From assembly GCA_020249925.1 (NCBI GenBank), contig JADCER010000013.1:186001-250000 (forward strand): DNA of 64,000 bases. The letters run 5' to 3'. The position numbers were made by a program, and so were the translations under genes. Origin of the DNA: Roseomonas sp. (lineage in GTDB: Bacteria > Pseudomonadota > Alphaproteobacteria > Acetobacterales > Acetobacteraceae). Every line of letters starts with the position of its first letter. Position 1 is the stretch's first letter. Positions 26,001 through 33,403 of the stretch are shown here, in pieces. The notes below the pieces were generated by a model. That model was given only the letters and a program-made list of their open reading frames with translations. It was not told where the DNA came from and did not search any database.

Positions 26001-26163
26001 CGGATACCTCCGCCCGATAAACCACCGCTTCGGGCCAATCCATGACCACCCGCCCGTAAGTTGGGTGGGTGCCAACCCGAAACCCGACTGTGGGCGCCTG
26101 CTGCGCCATGCCCGGAACGCCAAAGGCGATCCAGATCAGCAGCAGGACACCCACAAGGCGCAT
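23053..26163 (-). CDS. Large secreted protein with beta-rich (AMIN-like) segments and a helical TPR-type solenoid, flagellar operon
   Basis: 1036 residues. A signal peptide (1-20, ending GMAQQ) leads into a beta-rich segment (about 22-115, with YGRVVMDWPEAVVYRAEVSG) that resembles AMIN domains. A Pro/Ala/Thr-rich linker follows (about 118-270), then a second beta segment (about 275-375, VGLVAEGRAISLDLG), and a long alanine-rich array of helical repeats (about 480-1010) with TPR-like pieces such as LLALGMAQEAQAMASLALQE and LHLARGMMAEADGRIEDALA. The predicted location is the periplasm. Its ATG overlaps the cheZ stop, so it is the last gene of fliL-fliM-DUF6468-motE-cheY-cheZ. No family name can be given; a structural role at the motor or cell wall is inferred. 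Confidence 0.7.
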   Translation of the reverse strand: MRLVGVLLLIWIAFGVPGMAQQAPTVGFRVGTHPTYGRVVMDWPEAVVYRAEVSGNRLTLRFDTPARFDLSGALRLPKNIESLSAIEGGIVLQAAPGAQLRHFRIGNRVVIDALDGAESATAGPAAGGGAAPAAPEAPRAAPRATTTTPPVTAAPASAAPAATPPPPGAPPRPATGPPAAPTAGPPPTAPPAGPARPTSQTATASATAPPSADVSRTGPGANAGATPQVTPAPTPATPAASPAAPPASPPPAPASAESAPAARPLVVVPPRRTVPVGLVAEGRAISLDLGAETSAAVFRHGDWVIAVLDRPEALDLSQLQGSSIFRSMEARQTGDATILQMRLAQPGTLRPRREGTAWVMEAFRDAVDANRALTPITPELEQGPPTRLVLRAVRPGRSVTVLDPESGSPLLVGTLREAGQAVAIGRRQSEFQLLPAMLGVAVLPRGDNIQLRALNDRFILQASGTDSLRLGVDAGREPLAEAATLSRIMDLPSASTATLMERLRTASANIGAAGPLGRSEARRHAAETLLALGMAQEAQAMASLALQEDPRAGADARLVMVQAAAALVAGRDAEARQLENPQMPPTDETTLWRGFLAAARGDHAVAGPAIAASLPLLLSYPRSLAQRLTPIAMESLAAAGELTAANRLAEADPDSASLHLARGMMAEADGRIEDALAAYREAIQGRDRLRRARAIRRSVELRLAVGRLDAAGAIAELEAALFAWRGDTDEMNARIRLAELQREAGNGRAAFELLQETQRFFPERENDLRPHLRAAFASALQNAPPLNAASFYDAHPEFLTEDEAGTRSVVLLADRLVALDLVDRASAVLRDALARLTDPAARRAVSTKLAAIRLAEGDASGALAALDAATEGNGQEVERAILRGRALARAGNRRVAEGLLSELGDDGAEALAEIRAAAQDWEGAAAAMMNHITAKIPPASAPLDASIRRDLARAAAYAAMANDTATLSQLRDTYGARMQGGPFAEAFTLLTGESLRGVQDLPRLQREISQLRLLPQRLGGQNAPAAGSATGPAPGR

Positions 26164-26777
26164 TAATCGAAGCTCGCCAAAAGCCGGTCAATCTCGCTTT
26201 GCGAGACCCCGGAACCCGGAAGCTGCGGGCCATTGGCGAGCTTTTCACCCTCGGTCCGCTTATCGGCACGGGGAACGGCAGTTGGGGCCACGGCTGCCGA
26301 ATCCGGTCCCGGCATGCCGCTGGCGGCGGAGACTACCGCCGAAATCCTGCCTTCAATCGCCTTGAGTGCTGTCACAACTTTCCCGATTCGCTGGCCTGTG
26401 ATGTCCTGAAAGGAGCAGGCTTCGTATATCCGAGTGACCGCACCTTGCAACTTATCCGCCGCTTCGCCCGAAAGCTCGGCCTGCATCTGCTCAAGCGTTT
26501 CGCAGCAATCCAGGATTTCATTGGTGGCATGCGCCGTGTGGTCCACAATGGCGTCAAGCTCATCAGTGGCGGAAGGGATATGCGCGTCGCGGATATCTTC
26601 CACCTTGAGGGCGGCGATTTCGGCCTTGGCGCGGGCAATCGTGCGCCCAAGACCTTCCAGCTCGGCCAAAAGGGCGGATTCCTTCGCCGTCAGATCACCT
26701 GCCATGGTCGCAAGCACTGCACGCACCGTGGTTTCGATCCGGTCGCCTTCCGGCCCTTGGGGGGTTCCATCAGGCAT
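26163..26777 (-). CDS. cheZ: CheY-P phosphatase CheZ
   Basis: 204 residues. A long helical hairpin carries the CheZ catalytic motif [19 protein letters not shown] (about residues 117-135), with the Asp and Gln that act on CheY-P in D-x-T-G-Q. The extreme C-terminus [13 protein letters not shown] resembles the CheY-binding tail of enterobacterial CheZ, and also the FliM N-terminal peptide of this organism. It removes phosphate from CheY to end the switching signal. It overlaps cheY by 8 bases, which supports the pairing. Confidence 0.85.
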   Translation of the reverse strand: MPDGTPQGPEGDRIETTVRAVLATMAGDLTAKESALLAELEGLGRTIARAKAEIAALKVEDIRDAHIPSATDELDAIVDHTAHATNEILDCCETLEQMQAELSGEAADKLQGAVTRIYEACSFQDITGQRIGKVVTALKAIEGRISAVVSAASGMPGPDSAAVAPTAVPRADKRTEGEKLANGPQLPGSGVSQSEIDRLLASFD

Positions 26778-27150
26778 GGACCAGCACCTTTTCGATCTTT
26801 TCGCGCAGCGTCTCAGCGTTGAAGGGCTTCACGATGTAATTGGAAACGCCCGCCTGCTTGGCGGCCACCACGTTTTCGGTCTTGCTTTCGGCGGTGATCA
26901 TGATGAAGGGCAGATTCTTGAGCCGCTGATCAGCCCGCACTTCCTTGAGCAGGTCAAGCCCAGTCATGGGCGCCATGTTCCAATCGCTGATCACGAGCCC
27001 GAAATTGCCCGCGCGCAGCTTGGCCAAGGCTTCCTGGCCGTCCACAGCTTCATCAACATTGTTGAATTCAAGCTGCTTCAGAAGGTTGCGGATGATGCGC
27101 AGCATCGTCCGATAATCGTCCACAATCAGGACATTGATATTCTTATCCAT
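26770..27150 (-). CDS. cheY: Chemotaxis response regulator CheY
   Basis: 126 residues from the ATG at 27150 ([20 protein letters not shown]); a longer reading frame upstream is not conserved in style and is not used. Single receiver domain: Asp11 and Asp12 acidic pair, phospho-acceptor Asp56 ([13 protein letters not shown]), Thr87 (MITAES) and Lys108 (YIVKPF). Phosphorylated CheY binds FliM to change motor rotation. Encoded directly before its phosphatase and in the same operon as fliM. Confidence 0.94.
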   Translation of the reverse strand: MDKNINVLIVDDYRTMLRIIRNLLKQLEFNNVDEAVDGQEALAKLRAGNFGLVISDWNMAPMTGLDLLKEVRADQRLKNLPFIMITAESKTENVVAAKQAGVSNYIVKPFNAETLREKIEKVLVHA

Positions 27151-27184
27151 GGTTCTCCACCGTTTGCCGACCGGATCGTTCGAC

Positions 27185-27847
27185 CTACTCGCTTCCCGGC
27201 CGATTGGCCCGGTGTCTCGCCAGTTCGGCAGTGAGAACCCGGGCTTTTTCAGGCCGCATCGCACCGATCACCGGTGCCATTTTCCGCTCACCCATGCGAT
27301 CCAGAATTTGGATCACCACGGGCAATTCCAATTCCTCGAAAATTGCGGCCGCTTCGCGCGGACGCATGTTTTCATAGGTGCGAACCAGGCCGCGCCAGCC
27401 GGCCTCCTCACGCTCATTGCGGGCGCGCTCCATGGACTCAAGGCGCTGCTGGAGTTGCGCAATTTCTTCAATCCTTTGGCCCAGGCGGCGCTCAGCCGCG
27501 ATCAAAACCAATTCGCGCGAGACGATGGCCTGCTCGCGCGCTTCCAACTCCGCCCGCCGGGCGCGGAGCTGTTCCAATATCGCGCGTTCCGCCTGGGAGA
27601 TCGGGCTCGGCGCATCGGCAAGCGCCCCCTCAGGCCGGTCACCAAGGCGCTGGAAGCCCCCGGTTGGGCGCTGCTGTGGGGGCGCCACTGCCAAGGGGGG
27701 GGTAATTTCTGCCGCCCTCAACGGCGCAACCGAAGGCGCGGAGGCAGGCTGCCCGCGCATCAGAGGCCGGATAAGATTCTCAGCCTTTACAAGGAATAAG
27801 CCACCCATCGCGACAATCGCCAAGGGTAAAAGACGCGGTTTGAACAT
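27185..27847 (-). CDS. motE: MotE-type flagellar chaperone-like protein
   Basis: 220 residues. An N-terminal membrane anchor or signal ([20 protein letters not shown]), a Pro-rich linker, a long coiled coil (about 85-155, [20 protein letters not shown] and [18 protein letters not shown]) and a C-terminal MgtE_N-like domain ([56 protein letters not shown]). This architecture is that of MotE, described in rhizobia as a periplasmic helper of the stator protein MotC. Its stop lies 34 bp before the cheY start, and its start overlaps the DUF6468 gene stop. Confidence 0.75.
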   Translation of the reverse strand: MFKPRLLPLAIVAMGGLFLVKAENLIRPLMRGQPASAPSVAPLRAAEITPPLAVAPPQQRPTGGFQRLGDRPEGALADAPSPISQAERAILEQLRARRAELEAREQAIVSRELVLIAAERRLGQRIEEIAQLQQRLESMERARNEREEAGWRGLVRTYENMRPREAAAIFEELELPVVIQILDRMGERKMAPVIGAMRPEKARVLTAELARHRANRPGSE

Positions 27848-28323
27848 CAGCGGGCCACCCTTCCTAATCCGACAGAAAGGGCGCGGAGCAAATCGCGTTC
27901 CGCTTGGCTACGCAGGGGTTGGCCATCACCGGGTGGCGGGGCAGGTGGCGGCCTGGCCGGGGCGCGGGCCGGTGCTTCGTAAGACGTCATGGGACGCCCG
28001 GCCCGCACCAGGGATTCCAGCCTATCGGCCAGGGTTTCGGCGCGCTCGACCAGGAAGCGCAAATCATCGCGCAGCGGTTCTGCCGTGGTCACGCGTTCCT
28101 GCACATGGCGCCCGGCAAGCTCGGCGGTTGCGCGCATCCGCATCATGGCTGCTTCCGCCGCCGCGGCCACCTCAGACATGCCTTTCGCAGTGACCTCCAG
28201 GGCAGCGCGGTCCTTGCGGACTTCACGTAGGGCGCGTTCCAGGCGAATGGCAAAGGGAATGGCCGCACCCAGAAGCAGAAGGAGCACCAGCTGCAGGCCC
28301 CATTCAAGCCAGGAAAAGGACAT
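27847..28323 (-). CDS. DUF6468-type membrane coiled-coil protein of the flagellar operon
   Basis: 158 residues. One N-terminal membrane segment (about 6-25, LEWGLQLVLLLLLGAAIPFA) followed by a long helical cytoplasmic region (RLERALREVRKDRAALEVTA, ERAETLADRLESLVRAG) and a Pro-rich tail. It resembles the DUF6468 family found between fliM and motE in Rhodospirillales-type flagellar operons. Function unknown. It overlaps fliM and motE by one base each, so it is made with them. Confidence 0.7.
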   Translation of the reverse strand: MSFSWLEWGLQLVLLLLLGAAIPFAIRLERALREVRKDRAALEVTAKGMSEVAAAAEAAMMRMRATAELAGRHVQERVTTAEPLRDDLRFLVERAETLADRLESLVRAGRPMTSYEAPARAPARPPPAPPPGDGQPLRSQAERDLLRALSVGLGRVAR

Positions 28324-29399
28324 CAGGACGATACCCCTTTCCGGCGATCAATCTCGCGATCAATCCTGACCGCCAGGCGCTGGCCTTTCCGACCCATTTC
28401 CCCCTCAAAAAGAGGCACTTCCCCGCAACGCAGCCTGACCGGCGCCCCGGGTGCCACGCCCAAAGTGATTCGATCGCCCACTTTCAGGTTGAGCACCGTG
28501 GATAGCGGCAGCATCTGCTCATCCAGCACCACATCCAGGCCGATATCGGTGTGGCGCAATTCCTCGGCCAAATGGGTTTCCCAGATGCTGTCGCGGCCGA
28601 ATTTTTCCCCCATGAATTGCTGCAGGAGCAATTCGCGGACGGGTTCCAAAGTGGCATAGGGCAGCAGGATCTCAAGCTTCCCGCCGCGATCTTCCATATC
28701 CACCCTGAGCCGCACCAGGACGCAGGCATTGGATGGCCGGCTGATCACGGCAAAGCGCGGGTTCACCTCAAGCCGTTCAAAGCGGAAATGCACGGGGCAG
28801 AGCGGTTCAAAGGCCGCTGTCAGATCATCCAGCACCACGCCAACCAGGCGTTCGACCAGGGTGCGTTCAATGGTGGTATAGGGCCGGCCTTCAATCCGCA
28901 TGGCGGCCGTGCCGCGCCGCCCGCCCAACAGCACATCCACCACCGAATAGATCAGCGCGGAATCCACCACCGCCAGGCCGTAATTGTCCCATTCATCAGC
29001 CCGCGTAACGCCCAGCATGGCCGGCAGCGGTACCGAATTCAGGTAATCCCCAAAACGGAGCGAAACAATGCCATCAATCGAAACATCCACATTGTCCGAC
29101 GTGAAATTGCGCAGCGTCGTGGACATGAGCCTGACCAGGCGGTCAAACACAATTTCCAGCATCGGCAGGCGTTCATAGGAAATCAGCCCGGAGGAAATGA
29201 TCCTTTGGATGCCGCTTTCCTCGGCCTCGCGCGAGGGGCCGACACCGAAGCCCAGAAGACTGTCAATTTCAGCCTGGTTCAGAACCCGCGCCGCATCTGC
29301 CGCGACCGCCGGGGCAGCCTGCCCCTCGGTTGCGCCTTCTTCCTCAAGCGCGGCGCCCCAGGCCGCGGCAAGGTCTTCCTCTTCGCCCGTGCCGCTCAT
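28323..29399 (-). CDS. fliM: Flagellar motor switch protein FliM
   Basis: 358 residues. The CheY-binding N-terminal peptide LNQAEIDSLLGF is at residues 40-51, after an acidic leader. The middle CheC-like domain (SRVEnd-type fold: MLEIVFDRLVRLMSTTLRNF, then TSDNVDVSIDG and SLRFGDYLNSVPLPAMLGV) and the C-terminal SpoA domain (DVVLDEQMLPLSTVLNLKVG, DRITLGVAPGAPVRLRCGEV) are complete. FliM receives CheY-P at the C ring. It overlaps fliL by 4 bases. Confidence 0.95.
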   Translation of the reverse strand: MSGTGEEEDLAAAWGAALEEEGATEGQAAPAVAADAARVLNQAEIDSLLGFGVGPSREAEESGIQRIISSGLISYERLPMLEIVFDRLVRLMSTTLRNFTSDNVDVSIDGIVSLRFGDYLNSVPLPAMLGVTRADEWDNYGLAVVDSALIYSVVDVLLGGRRGTAAMRIEGRPYTTIERTLVERLVGVVLDDLTAAFEPLCPVHFRFERLEVNPRFAVISRPSNACVLVRLRVDMEDRGGKLEILLPYATLEPVRELLLQQFMGEKFGRDSIWETHLAEELRHTDIGLDVVLDEQMLPLSTVLNLKVGDRITLGVAPGAPVRLRCGEVPLFEGEMGRKGQRLAVRIDREIDRRKGVSS

Positions 29400-29923
29400 T
29401 GGACCAGAATCTCCATGAAGAGCACGTCATTGACGCGGATCTGCTGGGCATCACCGCGGCCGGCCTGGGCCACCGCGATATTGGCGCGGGCCACCAATTC
29501 TTCGCGCAGGCGCTGCGTGCCGGCGGAGCCGCGCAATTCTTCGGGCCGAACTTCCCTAAGGTAAGTCTGGAACAGATCCAACACGCGCGGCATGGCGGCC
29601 TGAACGACCGCGCCATCCTCGGGCCGGGCCAATTCAAGCTTGCTGCGCAGCTTGACGAAAACGGCGCGACGACCCGGCGCGTTCAGATTGGTGACAATCT
29701 CTGGCATTTCCAGGAAAGTCACGACGCGCGGCCCAGGTTCCCCACTTCCGGCCGAAGCGGCGGGGGTACCCATACCGAGTAGCGGCGGCAGAATGCCGCC
29801 GAACCAGAGCCCGGCCCCGATCGCGACCAGCAGCACAGGCGCGGCAAGGAGCAGAAGCTTCTTGCGCCCCCCGCCCTTCTTGCCTTCCTGCACTTCCTCA
29901 CTGGCCTCAATTTGCCCTGACAT
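29396..29923 (-). CDS. fliL: Flagellar basal body-associated protein FliL
   Basis: 175 residues from the ATG at 29923 with an AAGGAG site upstream. Short Lys/Gly-rich cytoplasmic leader, one membrane segment (about 24-45, LLLLAAPVLLVAIGAGLWFG), then the periplasmic FliL domain (FLEMPEIVTNLNAPGRRAVF, VKLRSKLELARPED, FQTYLREVRPEELRGSAGTQ, and the VNDVLFMEILVQ end). FliL surrounds the stators. It heads the minus-strand operon running to the large TPR protein. A half-match to a CtrA box (TTAA-N7-TTGC, 29961-29975) lies in the divergent region. Confidence 0.93.
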   Translation of the reverse strand: MSGQIEASEEVQEGKKGGGRKKLLLLAAPVLLVAIGAGLWFGGILPPLLGMGTPAASAGSGEPGPRVVTFLEMPEIVTNLNAPGRRAVFVKLRSKLELARPEDGAVVQAAMPRVLDLFQTYLREVRPEELRGSAGTQRLREELVARANIAVAQAGRGDAQQIRVNDVLFMEILVQ

Positions 29924-29974
29924 CCATGTCTCCTTCGCAACGCATTGTGACAGGCTCCGATTAAGGAAGCCTTG

Positions 29975-29989
29975 CGGCAGGGCTTGCCG
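29975..29989. promoter_or_regulatory. Palindrome CGGCA-N5-TGCCG, candidate FlbD site 1 upstream of flgF
   Basis: CGGCA-GGGCT-TGCCG, with exactly the same arms and spacing as the site at 3279-3293 between flgE and fliK. Centre about 87 bp upstream of the predicted flgF start of transcription. A near copy follows 33 bp later. Confidence 0.5.
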
Positions 29990-30007
29990 GGCCAAAAAGG
30001 TTTTGAC

Positions 30008-30022
30008 CGGCAAGTTCTGCCC
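30008..30022. promoter_or_regulatory. Near-copy of the palindrome, candidate FlbD site 2 upstream of flgF
   Basis: CGGCA-AGTTC-TGCCC, nine of ten arm bases as in site 1. It is spaced 33 bp from it (about three helical turns) and ends 21 bp before the -24 box, an arrangement typical of paired activator sites. Confidence 0.4.
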
Positions 30023-30042
30023 TGAATCCACACTATAAAGGA

Positions 30043-30058
30043 TGGCACGCCGGTTGCA
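30043..30058 (+). promoter_or_regulatory. Sigma54 -24/-12 promoter of flgF-flgG-flgA-flgH
   Basis: TGGCACG-CCGG-TTGCA is a perfect match to the sigma54 consensus. The start of transcription is predicted near 30069, leaving about 79 bases before flgF. The leader contains a small hairpin CCGAC-N6-GTCGG (30075-30090) followed by TTTCTT, which looks like a terminator and might cause early pausing. Confidence 0.85.
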
Positions 30059-30147
30059 CCACGCTTTTTACGAGCCGACCCTCGTGTCGGTTTCTTGGTT
30101 CTTACGGCAAGGGTCCATGGCGCTGGACCCCGATTGAGGGAGTTTTT

Positions 30148-30894
30148 ATGGATTCGCCCGGCTATATCCTGCTGTCGCGCCTGTCGCTCCAGGAACGGGC
30201 CACCCAGGCCCTGGCGCATAATATTGCCAATGCGGATACCCCGGGCTTTCGGGCCATGCGACCGGTTTTCGGTCAGGTAATGGTCAGTTTGCGTGGCGCG
30301 GGCGGGATGCCGGGGGATTCCTCCATGTCCTTCCCGCAGGACCGCGCGACTTGGCGCGACATGGCCCAAGGCAGTCTTCAGACTACCGGTAACAAGCTGG
30401 ATTTGGCCATTGATGGCGAAGGCTTCTTCGTAGTCGAAACCTCGCAGGGTGAGCGCTATACGCGTGCCGGGCGGTTTTCCATCGCGGCCAATGGCCGGCT
30501 GGTGGATCAGGAGGGCAATTCGGTCCTGGATTCACGCGCCAGGCCTATCGCCTTTTCGGCCCAAGATACGCAGATCGAGATCACCAAGGGCGGCGTGATC
30601 CAGAGCGAGAATGGCCCCATCGCCACGCTGCAATTGGTGCGCTTCGAAAATCCACAAAACCTGATGGCCGAAGGCAATCGGCTGTTCGACGCCAAGAATG
30701 AGGCGCCGGTCCCGGTTGAACGCCCCAAGGTGGTGCAAGGCGCGCTTGAAGGCAGCAACGTCTCGCCCATCCTGGAAATGACACGCCTGACCGCAGAAAT
30801 GCGCGAATTCCAATACGCCAGCATGTTCACCGAACGTGAGGGCGAACGCATCACCAATGCGGTGGAGCGCATCATGCGCCGCCGGTCTTCATAA
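30148..30894 (+). CDS. flgF: Proximal rod protein FlgF
   Basis: 248 residues. N-terminal rod signature LSLQERATQALAHNIANADT followed by PGFRAMRP, central flagellar basal-body segment (LDLAIDGEGFFVVETSQGER, YTRAGRFSIAANGRLVDQEG), and C-terminal helix MTRLTAEMREFQYASMFTER. Together with FlgB and FlgC it forms the proximal rod. First gene of the sigma54-type flgF operon, divergent from fliL. Confidence 0.93.
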   Translation: MDSPGYILLSRLSLQERATQALAHNIANADTPGFRAMRPVFGQVMVSLRGAGGMPGDSSMSFPQDRATWRDMAQGSLQTTGNKLDLAIDGEGFFVVETSQGERYTRAGRFSIAANGRLVDQEGNSVLDSRARPIAFSAQDTQIEITKGGVIQSENGPIATLQLVRFENPQNLMAEGNRLFDAKNEAPVPVERPKVVQGALEGSNVSPILEMTRLTAEMREFQYASMFTEREGERITNAVERIMRRRSS

Positions 30895-30916
30895 GATAGA
30901 ATAGGACAAAGTCACC

Positions 30917-31702
30917 ATGCGTTCCTTGCAAATCGCCGCGACGGGCATGTCGGCCCAACAGACGAACATCGAAGTCATTTCAAACAATATCGCCAATATC
31001 TCGACCACTGGCTTCAAGCGGCGCCGGGCCGAATTCCAGGATCTTATCTATCAGAATCTGCGCCGTACCGGATCGCAAAGCGCCGATACGGGCACGCTGT
31101 TGCCTTCCGGCGCGCAGCTTGGCCTTGGTGTGCGTACGGCGGCGATTTATCGCATCAGCGAACAGGGCAATCTGCAGCAGACCGAAAACCGCTTCGATAT
31201 CGCGATCCGCGGCAATGGCTATTTCCAGATACTGATGCCTTCGGGCGAAACTGCCTATACGCGCGATGGCACCTTTGGGCTTTCGGCTGAAGGCACGATC
31301 GTGACCGCGGAAGGCTTCACGGTGCAGCCTGCCATTACCATCCCGCCGGCGGCGCGTGATGTCACCATCAATGCCACCGGTGAAGTGCTGGCAAAGATTG
31401 ATGGGCAGATTCAGCCGCAAAATGTTGGCCAGATTCAGCTTGCGATCTTTGCCAATGAAGGGGGCTTGGAAGCGATTGGTGAAAACCTGTTTCTGGCCAC
31501 ACCCGGATCAGGCGATGCGCAGCAGGCCGCCCCTGGCCAGGCCGGCTATGGGCAGGTGTTGCAGGGCTTCATTGAAACCTCCAACGTCAATGTGGTGCAG
31601 GAAATCACGGCACTGATCACGGCCCAGCGCGCCTATGAGATGAATTCACGCGTCATTTCGGCGAGCGATGAAATGCTCTCCACCCTGACAAGGCTACGCT
31701 GA
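30917..31702 (+). CDS. flgG: Distal rod protein FlgG
   Basis: 261 residues, the exact usual length of FlgG. MRSLQIAATGMSAQQTNIEV then ISNNIANISTTGFKRRRAEF, the FlgG-specific QDLIYQNLRRTGSQSADTGT segment, and the C-terminal TSNVNVVQEITALITAQRAY helix. It builds the distal rod that passes through the P and L rings. It starts 22 bp after flgF; the stop overlaps the flgA start (TGATG). Confidence 0.96.
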   Translation: MRSLQIAATGMSAQQTNIEVISNNIANISTTGFKRRRAEFQDLIYQNLRRTGSQSADTGTLLPSGAQLGLGVRTAAIYRISEQGNLQQTENRFDIAIRGNGYFQILMPSGETAYTRDGTFGLSAEGTIVTAEGFTVQPAITIPPAARDVTINATGEVLAKIDGQIQPQNVGQIQLAIFANEGGLEAIGENLFLATPGSGDAQQAAPGQAGYGQVLQGFIETSNVNVVQEITALITAQRAYEMNSRVISASDEMLSTLTRLR

Positions 31703-32658
31703 TGGATAGGCGGTTCTTCCTTCTCCTGCCTGCTGGACTGCTGGCGCTGCCCGGCAAGGCGCGCGCGCAGGCGGTGGTGGTCCGCTCCCACAGCCTTGTT
31801 GAGGATCAGGTCATTCGCGTTTCCGATATCTTTGAGGGTACGCCGCGGGGCGATGTGGTGGTGGGTGCGTCGCCCAATCCGGGTCAGCGCTTTGTCATTG
31901 AAGCATCGCAGCTTGCCGGCATTGCGCGCCGCTTCAATGTTGATTGGCGCCCGACTTCAGGCGCAGAACGGAGCGTAATTGAACGCCCAGGTCGCGCCTT
32001 ACCGCGCGATGCGGCGGTTGAGGTCCTGCGCGCAGAGCTTCTGGGCCTTGGCCTGCCTGTTGATGCCGAGCTTGAACTTGCGGCCTTCACCCCGCCCATC
32101 CTGCCGTTGAACGCCATACCGCGACTTTCAGCCGAGGGCGGCAGCTACGAAACTGCTTCCAGCCGCTTTGCGGCCACCCTGATTGTCATGGCCGATGGCA
32201 TGCCGAGCATTCGCATGCGGGTCGCGGGGCGGGCCATTGCGACCGCGCCGGCTGTTGTTTCCACGCGTCGGCTTGCAGTTGGTGAGGTTGTAAAGCCCGA
32301 AGATGTCAGGCTGGTGCAGCTGCGCGCTGAACGCGTGCGCCCGGGCACGGCACAGCGGTTGGAAGATGTGGTGGGGATGCAGTTGCGTCGCCCGATCGGT
32401 ACGGATTTGCCCTTCATGGGGGCGGATCTGATGGTGCCGCATATCATCGCGAAGAATGAAATCGTGATGATGGTTGTGGAAGGCCCCGGGCTTTCCCTGA
32501 CCACGCAGGGCCGCGCCCTGGAGCCAGCTTCGCGTGGCGGGCGGCTAAGTGTGATGAACCTCTCCTCCCGCAATGTTGTGGAGGCCGAGGCGATTGGACC
32601 TGGCCGCGTGCAAGTGCGCCTTGGCGCCGGCCCGATCCGTACGGCGGAAAGGAGTTGA
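31702..32658 (+). CDS. flgA: P-ring assembly chaperone FlgA
   Basis: 318 residues with a signal peptide (MDRRFFLLLPAGLLALPGKA, cleavage near ARAQ). The C-terminal SAF/ChapFlgA region is clear (AVVSTRRLAVGEVVKPEDVR, LEDVVGMQLRRPIGTDLPFM, VPHIIAKNEIVMMVVEGPGL, RLSVMNLSSRNVVEAEAIGP). It acts in the periplasm to help FlgI polymerise around the rod. flgI, its client, is not in this window. Confidence 0.92.
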   Translation: MDRRFFLLLPAGLLALPGKARAQAVVVRSHSLVEDQVIRVSDIFEGTPRGDVVVGASPNPGQRFVIEASQLAGIARRFNVDWRPTSGAERSVIERPGRALPRDAAVEVLRAELLGLGLPVDAELELAAFTPPILPLNAIPRLSAEGGSYETASSRFAATLIVMADGMPSIRMRVAGRAIATAPAVVSTRRLAVGEVVKPEDVRLVQLRAERVRPGTAQRLEDVVGMQLRRPIGTDLPFMGADLMVPHIIAKNEIVMMVVEGPGLSLTTQGRALEPASRGGRLSVMNLSSRNVVEAEAIGPGRVQVRLGAGPIRTAERS

Positions 32659-32660
32659 AG

Positions 32661-33395
32661 ATGCGTCTGCCCGTTCTTTTGCTTGCGGCGATTGGCCTTT
32701 CTGCATGCAGCACTGCTGAGCGGCTTTCGCGCCTTGGTCAGGGCCCGGAATTGGCCGGGATCGAAAACCCGACTTCCGATCCGCGCTGGCGCCCGGTGAC
32801 CATGCCGATGCCAAATCCAGGCGATCCGCCCTTGCAGAATAACAGCCTCTGGCGTCAGGGAAGCCGAACCTTCCTGCGCGACCAGCGCGCCGCAGCGGTT
32901 GGTGATCTCGTGACCGTTCTGGTTTCCATCCAGGATGAGGCGGATATGGAAAATTCCACCAAGCGCAATCGCGACAATAGCGAAAGCATGGGGATTCCCA
33001 ATCTGCTTGGGCTTGAGTCATCCTTTGGCCGGCTTTTCCCCTCCGGCTTTGATCCTTCCAGAGCGGTATCCGCGAGTTCCGCCAGCGATGTGACGGGGGC
33101 GGGGACGCTGAAGCGTTCAGAACAGATCAATCTGCGCGTTGCGGCGACGGTTTCCCAGGTGCTGCCCAATGGCAATCTGGTAGTGGTTGGACGCCAACAG
33201 GTGCGCGTCAATCAGGAATTACGCGATTTGCAGGTGGGCGGCATTATTCGCCCGCAGGATATCGGTTCCGACAATACCGTGCGGCACGATCGGCTCGCGG
33301 AAGCGCGCATTGCCTATGGTGGGCGGGGCACGATCAGCGATGTGCAGCGCCCGCGCTATGGGCAGGAATTGATGGATATCCTGCTGCCATTCTGA
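32661..33395 (+). CDS. flgH: L-ring lipoprotein FlgH
   Basis: 244 residues from the ATG at 32661, 6 bases after an AAAGGAG site; a TTG two codons upstream overlaps flgA. Lipoprotein signal with lipobox LSAC (Cys about residue 16). FlgH signatures: NNSLWRQGSRTFLRDQRAAA, VGDLVTVLVSIQDEADMENS, VSQVLPNGNLVVVGRQQVRV, RPQDIGSDNTVRHDRLAEAR and IAYGGRGTISDVQRPRYGQE. It forms the outer-membrane L ring. It ends the operon at a strong hairpin. Confidence 0.95.
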   Translation: MRLPVLLLAAIGLSACSTAERLSRLGQGPELAGIENPTSDPRWRPVTMPMPNPGDPPLQNNSLWRQGSRTFLRDQRAAAVGDLVTVLVSIQDEADMENSTKRNRDNSESMGIPNLLGLESSFGRLFPSGFDPSRAVSASSASDVTGAGTLKRSEQINLRVAATVSQVLPNGNLVVVGRQQVRVNQELRDLQVGGIIRPQDIGSDNTVRHDRLAEARIAYGGRGTISDVQRPRYGQELMDILLPF

Positions 33396-33403
33396 TCCTG
33401 TAA

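Noticed and set aside
27151-27264. N-terminal extension of CheY by 38 residues
   Set aside because: CheY proteins begin just before the first strand; the ATG at 27150 fits, and the extension overlaps the end of motE without a conserved pattern.
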